From contig JANBPK010001218.1 of assembly GCA_027579435.1 (NCBI GenBank), positions 1 to 64,000 of the forward strand: DNA of 64,000 bases, given 5' to 3'. Position 1 is the first letter of the stretch; each line of letters begins with the position of its first letter. The DNA is from Candolleomyces eurysporus. Its lineage: Eukaryota > Basidiomycota > Agaricomycetes > Agaricales > Psathyrellaceae. The notes beneath the pieces were generated by a model, which made no database searches, was not told the origin of the DNA, and worked only from the letters and a program-made list of their open reading frames with translations. A program made the position numbers and the translations under genes. This document shows, piece after piece, positions 57,560-64,000 of this stretch.

Positions 57560-59354
57560 ATGGCGAGATTCTTCAACCGCGCCCAGAATATTCACATCGA
57601 TAGCTTTCAGGTTTTCGATGGGCGCCCCCTGGCGAACCCACTGGAAAGTCAGTTTTTCGCGTGGCTCCCTACTCTAGCGTTTGACTCATATGTTGTAATA
57701 TACAGAGCTCGAGGCCCGAATCGCGGCAGGCGCTATCCACGACTCCGCAGAGCGCTGTGATGCCCCGAAATGCCATCCAGAGACTCGAGTCGCGGTACAG
57801 GATGACTTGTTCTGCTGGATTGTGGATGAAGACGGAGAGTCTGAGCAACCAAAAAAGATTAAATGGGTGACAGGCCCTGCAGGAACCGGGAAGACGGCCG
57901 TCATGGGGTCACTGTCAGAGCGCTGCAAGGTGGGAGGCTTCCTGGCGGCGACATTCTTCTTTGCGTCCTGGTCAGCATCCGTTGGCAGGCGCCGGAAGAC
58001 TGCCTTTGTGACCACCATTGCACACCAGCTCGCACGACATCACCCCGCTTTGCGAGAAGAGATATCGAAAGCGATCGAAGCAAATTCGGATATTTTCGAC
58101 AAGACCCTGTATACGCAGATGGATATCCTCGTCCTAGGTCCTCTACGGGAGATCGCACGTCGTCCCGACAGGCCCGGTTTACGAGGTGCGATCATCATTG
58201 ACGGCCTGGACGAATGCGAGGCCGAGCAATACCACGATACCACAACGCCGGAATCAAAATACAAGTCCCGGCCACCACGAACAAAGGACCAAGACCAGCT
58301 AGAAATCCTCGAAGTTCTTCGGACAGCATCATCGGATCCATCTTTTCCCTTTCGTATTCTCGTTGCCAGCCGTCCCGAGCGTGTATTTCGCGAATTCTTC
58401 GACCCCGAGAACAATCCTATCCCCTTTGTTCAGAAGCTCGATCTACATGAGGATTACAACGCCGACACCGACATCGCCCTCTTCCTCGAAGCTCAATTCA
58501 GCATAATCCGGCGTCGATACAGGCTTCCTCCCTCATGGCCGTCCCCACAAGTCATTCAAACGTTGGTGACAAATGCGTCGGGCCAATTCGTTTACGCAGC
58601 AACTGTGATTCGGTTTCTTGTCGAATCTCCTAAAGCACCTCCGGACGATCAGCTTCAATCGGTTCTGGCAATGAAGTCGACAAGCACATTGAATCCGTTC
58701 GAAACACTCGATTTACTTTACTCCCACATCATGGAATCGAGTCCAGAACCGGCTCTTGCAGCAAAGTGGATTTTGGGTATAAACAATATAAGGTTCAGCG
58801 AACCTGCTCACAATCTCAATCTGTTGCTCGAAACGAAGCCTGGCGAAGCGGAACATTTGCTTGGAAGCCTACACTCACTAATTCGGATCCCGCCTTCCAG
58901 CGACCATGAGACGACTAGTTACGACTTTCACCACAAATCACTGTTCGACTTCCTCTATGACCCTGACCGTTGCGGAAAACTGCATATTAAAAACAGAGAA
59001 ATTTCTGGGTTTCTCTGGAATCGATTCAATAGGGCGTGTTCAAGTGAGTTTCTTTCTGCCTCAGACTTTGTTTCTGTTTACAGATAAATTTGATATTAAC
59101 ATACTGAAGGGTGTTGTGATGATACACGGTTTCCGTACCCAAAACGCTTCCTCATCTTCTTGGCCCATTTCCCAACCGGAATGGGGACGTTTGCGGTCAG
59201 CGCATATCACGAGAACCTTCCTACACCAGCTAGCGCTGATTGGTGGGTGTCGCTGGCCATCGCTCGCTCTCAGGATAAATGCCTCTGGAGGATTTTCTCA
59301 GGGGTTCACGGTTTGGTGCGTGCAGCCCTCGATCTCTTCCACAACTTAGACTGA
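57560..59354 (+). CDS. NACHT-domain P-loop NTPase, copy 2
   Basis: Three exons (57560-57647, 57706-59043, 59110-59354) give 556 residues. The start is MARFFNRAQNIHIDSFQVFD. The NACHT core is nearly the same as in copy 1: GPAGTGKTAV, AIIIDGLDEC, ILVASRPERVFREFF and YDFHHKSLFDFLYDPDRCGK. The C-terminal exon gives CCDDTRFPYPKRFLIFLAHF and ENLPTPASADWWVSLAIARS, and ends LDLFHNLD. Both copies stop at the same alignment position only in this frame, which argues that the C-terminal exon is coding. Differences from copy 1 are mostly conservative. Both copies look intact. Confidence 0.85.
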
Positions 59355-61850
59355 ACCTCAACCTTCCTTTATCTTTTATGTTCAGTGCCCCTGGTACCGT
59401 TGTAATCCAGCATGTAGAATCTGGAGTCGTTCCATTCTGCGTCATTTGGGATCATCTGAAGTGTTGTGGTCGGTTCGTTCCTTGGATTGGCATCGGAAGT
59501 GGTTTTTCAGGTTGGTCCGCAAGGCAAGAAAGGAACTAGAATCCCAGAACCGTCCACGAGGGTAAATTTTCATTTTCCATTCATTTCGGTCGGTAGTTAT
59601 AGTCGGTAGAGAATTCGTTTGTGTGTACATATGGCAGCATGTTGAAATCTGGAGGTCTACAGCATTTCTAAAACCTCATGATCGAGGGGAAGAAGCGAAC
59701 TCGAGTTAAAGGCCTAAGAGCTCTGCAAGATGTGTCAATGGGCGATCGAATGGGTGGGTGTACAGCGTCGACATACCTTCAACCCTTCCAGACAATCCCG
59801 ACCCGACATCCGTGCACAGTATCCACGAGGGCTGAGCGCTTCGAGAAATGATGGCTCACGAGTCTGAGTTATCGTTTCCGTGAATGACACATGTGCTCAA
59901 TTTCGCGTAAACCGCGAACATGGTCGTATAAACTCGCCGTTTGCTGCTGTACAGTCTCTCTGCCATTCGAGTTGCCTCTAGCCGGGAAATGACTTCGAGT
60001 CGATTAGCGTTACAGAAAATTCCTGAACCGCCTGCAACGGCACCCTTTCAAATTTAAAGGAGAGACGTGCCCTGACAGTCCAAGAAATTCTGTGGATAAT
60101 CTCGAAAAAGGGATCATACGCACCTGATATGGCTCACAGTTACCGGGACACTATATTTTGATCACGGAGGAGTTTCGTGTTTCCCCAAAATTCATCGCAT
60201 CGAGACATTTCGGTGCATTTGGGTCACCGGAAGTCAAACAAGTTTCCCTAGTCGTTTTCCTCGATCGTACGTAGAGATCACGTTCCTTTGGGAGTTGTGT
60301 AATCCCGCATGGATCCATTGACAGGACTTGGCCGTGAGCACACAAAGCGAAGAATCATGTGCGACCAACTTATTCTGAAGTCGATTGGAAGATCCCGTGT
60401 CAGGTAAATTGTGTAAGGTTTGGCAGGAGGGATGATTTCCCTCCCGCCCGACGAACACGAAGTTATCGGCGAATTAAGATCTGAAGCATCCCGTTGGTTC
60501 ATCTTCAAATAGTTCCTGAGTCTCCATGGGTCATCCCTGCCAGAAATTGTCGGATTTAGCGATTTAGCAGCATCTGTAAATTATAGATCAGTATCTCCTT
60601 CAAGTTTCGCCACTAACAAGCGATCTCTATTTTTCGGATAGTGAAAGGAAAGCCGAGGCGGTCTACCGCTTGTCTAGCTAAATGTTAAGCATTGGCATTC
60701 AGCGCCAGTGAGCGTTTCGGCCACACCAGAAGCACGATTGCTCGTATCCACTCGTTCATGCCTTCACCTATTGCTGGCTTTCAGGGCAGCGTTCTGAAAT
60801 TGGCTCGACTGTTCCCTTGCGTAGCATGATGGTGGGCACGTGTGGCCGGTAGATCTAGGTGGTCAAGGGTCCAATAGTTCAGACAATCCGTTTGACAGGT
60901 GCTAGGGTTCATCATTGCCGCACATAGCGAATCAACGGAACCGAAGATTTGAGCCCTTGATCGGGAATATTGCCGCCCACTCGGGGAACGGGGTCTTCGC
61001 AAAGCCGCCGGAGTTGAAAGACTTGGAAGTCGGACACCCTGAGCTCACGACGCTACGAGGTGACGAGAGCCAAGTAGTCCATAAGGCGCGAGAAAGGCGG
61101 GAGGACGCAACCGAAGGAGGATCATCCGGCAACAGATGAAGACGAGGGTTCAAGTTACACGGCCGATGGAATAGGGCCCCGTGGCTACGAAAGTCTGACG
61201 CAGGAAATTACGGGCCTTGCGTATTGTGGTGTACGTACCTACATCTGGCGAAAGATTGATTACGAGGAACATAGCCTGAATGTACTTACCGCTCGGTGAG
61301 TATCAAGGGTTATGTCGTTTGAGAGTATCGCCGGGGACGTAAGCGGTCGTTCTCATCCTTGTCGAACGCACGTCACAAAAGCCCGTCGATGGGAAGGCCA
61401 TCTTTGAGCGAGTGTTTTGATGAATCCTGGGAGACGGCTCAACTAGTAGCCTTTGAATCACCTAAGTAAAAATGGAACTTGCCTAGCCNTTTTTTCTGCG
61501 CGGGTTCTCGCATTTTCGTTTGAATTTACAGTCTCCGGGGCATCGAGAGACGACGAACAAAGAGCTGGCAAAGGACTCGGAGATCTCGAGAAATGGGCGC
61601 TGCTTGCCAGTACCTCGGACCGCTCGAGTGGCATCAGAGCTCGCGTAACCTGATTTGTGCTCCTCCGGCCATCAGTGTGGCTGTGTCGATAGGTTGAGCT
61701 CCTCCCTTGCCCAAGCGGTGGTTCTTCTGCGCTCCAGTGCTCTCACTCCACCAGTGGATCTAAATTGTCATGCTTTATGTCTAGATATCTCCTCATCGAC
61801 CTCCATCCAACCCCTCGATAGCATAGAAATCGACTAGAACACCAGGAGAC
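59355..61850. other. 3' flank of NACHT copy 2 and gene-poor stretch
   Basis: The first part (to about 60.22 kb) is the duplicated 3' flank. The rest has no supported gene: frames at 60915-61139 and 61453-61653 lack motifs, and the latter contains an N (61489) before a T-run. A promoter for the kelch gene is expected near 61.7-61.85 kb. Confidence 0.4.
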
Positions 61851-64000
61851 ATGCAGATACCATGGTCGCTGTTATTGTTCGTGAACGCGTTGGTTTTGGA
61901 CACCTATGCATTCGATGCCATCCCGAGGTGAGAGAGAGCTCGCGTTCCATATGCGATATCGCCTTACCATGAATATCAGATGGGGTCAGGCCGTCGTCGT
62001 CGTGAACGACGTGCTCTATGTTTACGGCGGCAAGACGGATGAATTCAACTCGTTTTCGTACACATCGGCTCCGAACACCAACGATGTTCTGTTCCTTTCA
62101 CTTTCAAGCTCATTTCCGGCCAGTTCTCCACCCTGGATCGTGGCCAGTGGGGCCTCTAACTCTAGCACCTCCCAGGGACCGGCGCTGGCATGGCACACAG
62201 CTTCGGCTTACAATACATCCCAAATCCTTATCTTTGGCGGCGTTCCCGATGCCAACTCTGACATCGTCCTCGTTGGCCAGCCCGATTCGGCGTCCATCCT
62301 CGATATTTGGCAGCGGACATCGGCTGTCTGGACAATTCAACCAAGCGCGTGGGCAACTCAACCAACGCGTCGCATACGCCACTCTACGGCAACCATTCCT
62401 TCTGGCTATGTATTCATATTTGGAGGGGAAAGAGCAGACAACTCTGGCATCGCATTCTCCGACAACTATGTATTCGACCCTAACACCCCTTCATTTTCTC
62501 CGCTACCGACAGAAAACGGACCTCCAGACTTGGTGGGACACGTTTCCATACCACTTCCAGACGGTCGCATCCTCGTGTTTGGCGGGTACATCCCTTCTCA
62601 GACTATTCTCCTCCTTTTCTCTACAATCTATGTTCTCGACACCACCCGCACCCCTTACACCTGGTCGCGACTCTCAGTATCAAGCGGCGCTTTACCAAAT
62701 GCACGGCGGGCATTCGCCGCAGCACTTATTTCTCCAACAAGAATTTTGATTCACGGCGGAAGTGATGCCCAGCTACAAACAACCCTAGACGATGGATGGG
62801 CTCTCGACTTATCTCAGCCCCAGGCTGTGTGGACACGAGTTGATTCCCTGACGAGCATCGGCGCTCGTCGAGATCATTTCGCAGTGCCCTCGGGCGACAA
62901 CGTTATCTTTGGGTTTGGTAAGTTATGAAAGGTGTCTTGTTTTTCTGTGGCTCAATATAATGCTTTGTAGGGTACACCCAATCATCACCGGCCCCTGCGC
63001 CGATACAAATATACGACATTCCTGGTTCGACCATCGTTCCTACTTTCACCCCACGTTCTCCAACTTCTACCCCAAGACCTACCCTACCACCATCAACCAA
63101 CACACACTCTCGTCCCCCTCATACCGGTATGAGCACGAGCGGAGTAGTTGTTCTGCCTACATCGAGCGGTGAGCCCAATCCTGGATCGCCAGACCACGAG
63201 TCAGCAAGGGCAAGGACGACTGCAATCGCCGTCAGTACAGCATTCGGCGTCCTAGCCCTCCTCGCACTCATCCTCGGCGCTCTCTGGTATCGCCGAAGAA
63301 AGCAGCGTAAATGGGAACAACGGCGATTCTGGGTCATTGATAACGACGATGACGACGTGCGGCCGCTCGACGATGATGACGACGACAACGACTCTCGAAT
63401 GCACCGCGACATTCCTATGGCAGGACAAAATAAAGACCTCGAGGCAACGCAACCAACAGGTTCAACCTCAGGCCAAAATTGGCTCCACAGCCTCGGCGTC
63501 GCCGCGCTCTTCCGTGGATCGAAAGGGATCAAGTCAGAAAATCCTAGGGAGGTCCGGGAAAGGCGGAACATGCTAGACGACGAAGACACCGCAGACTTTG
63601 GGGCGTGGTACAATACAAAGGGGCGGGAAGGCTTCATGGGGAGCTCGTGGTCCCTCAAGAGTATCCTTGGGGGTAGGAAGAATCGAGACAGCCACATGTC
63701 GACTTCCAGTACTCCTTGGAGAGAAAAATCGGATCCCTTCTCGGACGGGTCGTCCCTAATGCAAGACGAAGCTACCGGATATGTGGGTGCACGCCCCCGG
63801 AATCGCCGAGAAAACAGCTATGTCAGTACACGAAGCAAGTTGAGCTATACCGACCCCTTCTCCGACCCCATTCAAGAAGAACCGAGAGAGCCTTCGGAGA
63901 CGGCGTATATGGAGGAAGATCCTAATGCTATCCGCCTCGTCCCTTCACTCCCCCCCGCTAGCCAACCTGCGAACCACCCTCCCGTTGGACTTCACGGCGC
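61851..64000 (+). CDS. Kelch-repeat single-pass membrane protein (runs off the end)
   Basis: Three exons are visible (61851-61927, 61980-62917, 62970 to beyond 64000). The start MQIPWSLLLFVNALVLDTYA is a signal peptide. Kelch-type blades follow, with the motif hydrophobic-GG: VVVVNDVLYVYGGKTDEF, ILIFGGVPDANSD, GYVFIFGGERADNSG, DGRILVFGGYIPSQ and TRILIHGGSDAQLQ. A Thr/Pro-rich stalk (TPRSPTSTPRPTLPPSTNTH) leads to a TM helix (IAVSTAFGVLALLALILGAL) with a basic stop (WYRRRKQRKWEQRR) and a cytosolic tail with an acidic DDDDDD cluster and Ser-rich stretches. The topology is an extracellular beta-propeller with a cytosolic tail. The stop codon lies outside the window. Role unknown; a surface receptor or cell-wall protein is possible. 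Confidence 0.8.

Larger units (their letters stand above)
54080..60225 (+). repeat. Tandem segmental duplication with NACHT genes
   Basis: Two direct units, about 54.08-57.17 and 57.29-60.22 kb. Landmarks: GGCTATGCTTGGTGCTACG at 54098 and 57299, gene start at 54392 and 57560 (offset 3168 bp), gene end at 56156 and 59354, and GACTTCGAGT(T/C)GATTAG at about 56822 and 59992. The last match is CAAAAATTCATCGCA..GAGACATTTC at about 57130 and 60185. Coding parts are about 90 percent identical by eye; flanks are less similar and have indels. Confidence 0.85.

Noticed and set aside
1..64000. tRNA and rRNA genes
   Set aside because: I looked for GTTCRANNC T-loops with paired arms and for rRNA-like conserved blocks and found none that I could fold. 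A tRNAscan run would be decisive.

Overview
The window looks like nuclear DNA of a filamentous basidiomycete, most likely a wood- or litter-decaying Agaricomycete. Genes are broken by many 50-70 nt GT-AG introns. The gene set contains families typical of that class: DUF6533 membrane proteins, NACHT NTPases, an AA9 lytic polysaccharide monooxygenase with CBM1 modules, a GMC oxidoreductase and CaaX-box mating pheromone precursors. No species can be named from the sequence alone.

Layout. 1-9.8 kb: a tandem duplication of about 3.7 kb carrying two DUF6533 genes (about 2.16-4.11 and 5.91-8.03 kb) in otherwise degenerate sequence; the second copy has a MITE-like insertion. 9.8-20 kb: an unclassified conserved-looking gene, an NmrA/ergot-dehydrogenase-like NAD(P)-binding protein, a nucleotidyltransferase-fold protein and the COPII coat gene SEC31 (four single-N breaks in its exon 4). 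20.2-25.4 kb: two paralogous small membrane protein genes flank a 494-residue multispanning membrane protein gene. 25.6-27.7 kb: a repeat island (minisatellite, 18-bp hairpin, 777-bp inverted-repeat-bounded element). 27.7-33.6 kb: an unclassified four-exon gene, a copied 3' fragment of an AA9 gene, an unresolved gene, and an intact AA9 LPMO with two C-terminal CBM1 modules.

34.7-39.9 kb is the most interesting stretch: four tandem, same-strand units of 1.25-1.44 kb. Each has a conserved TATA-like promoter, a 32-34 codon pheromone precursor ending in the CaaX box CVIA, and an intron-like element in the 3' UTR. The leader is nearly constant and the segment before the CaaX cysteine varies. No STE3-type receptor is visible. 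ERG11/CYP51 lies directly downstream (39.99-42.0 kb), then a formin-type GBD/FH3 protein without an FH2 domain, a membrane-anchored GMC oxidoreductase and a class-II-like DnaJ co-chaperone.

50.2-64 kb: a gene-poor 4 kb stretch, a tandem duplication of about 3.1 kb carrying two NACHT NTPase genes, another gene-poor stretch, and a kelch-repeat single-pass membrane protein that runs off the window end.

Housekeeping genes (SEC31, ERG11, DnaJ) sit between lineage-specific, duplicated genes. Local tandem duplication is the main theme: DUF6533 x2, small TM protein x2, CBM1 fragment, pheromone x4, NACHT x2. All 14 N characters abut homopolymer runs, so reading-frame breaks at those places are probably assembly artefacts. 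Exon joins were derived by hand from splice motifs, frame and paralogue comparison; joins marked as approximate may be wrong.
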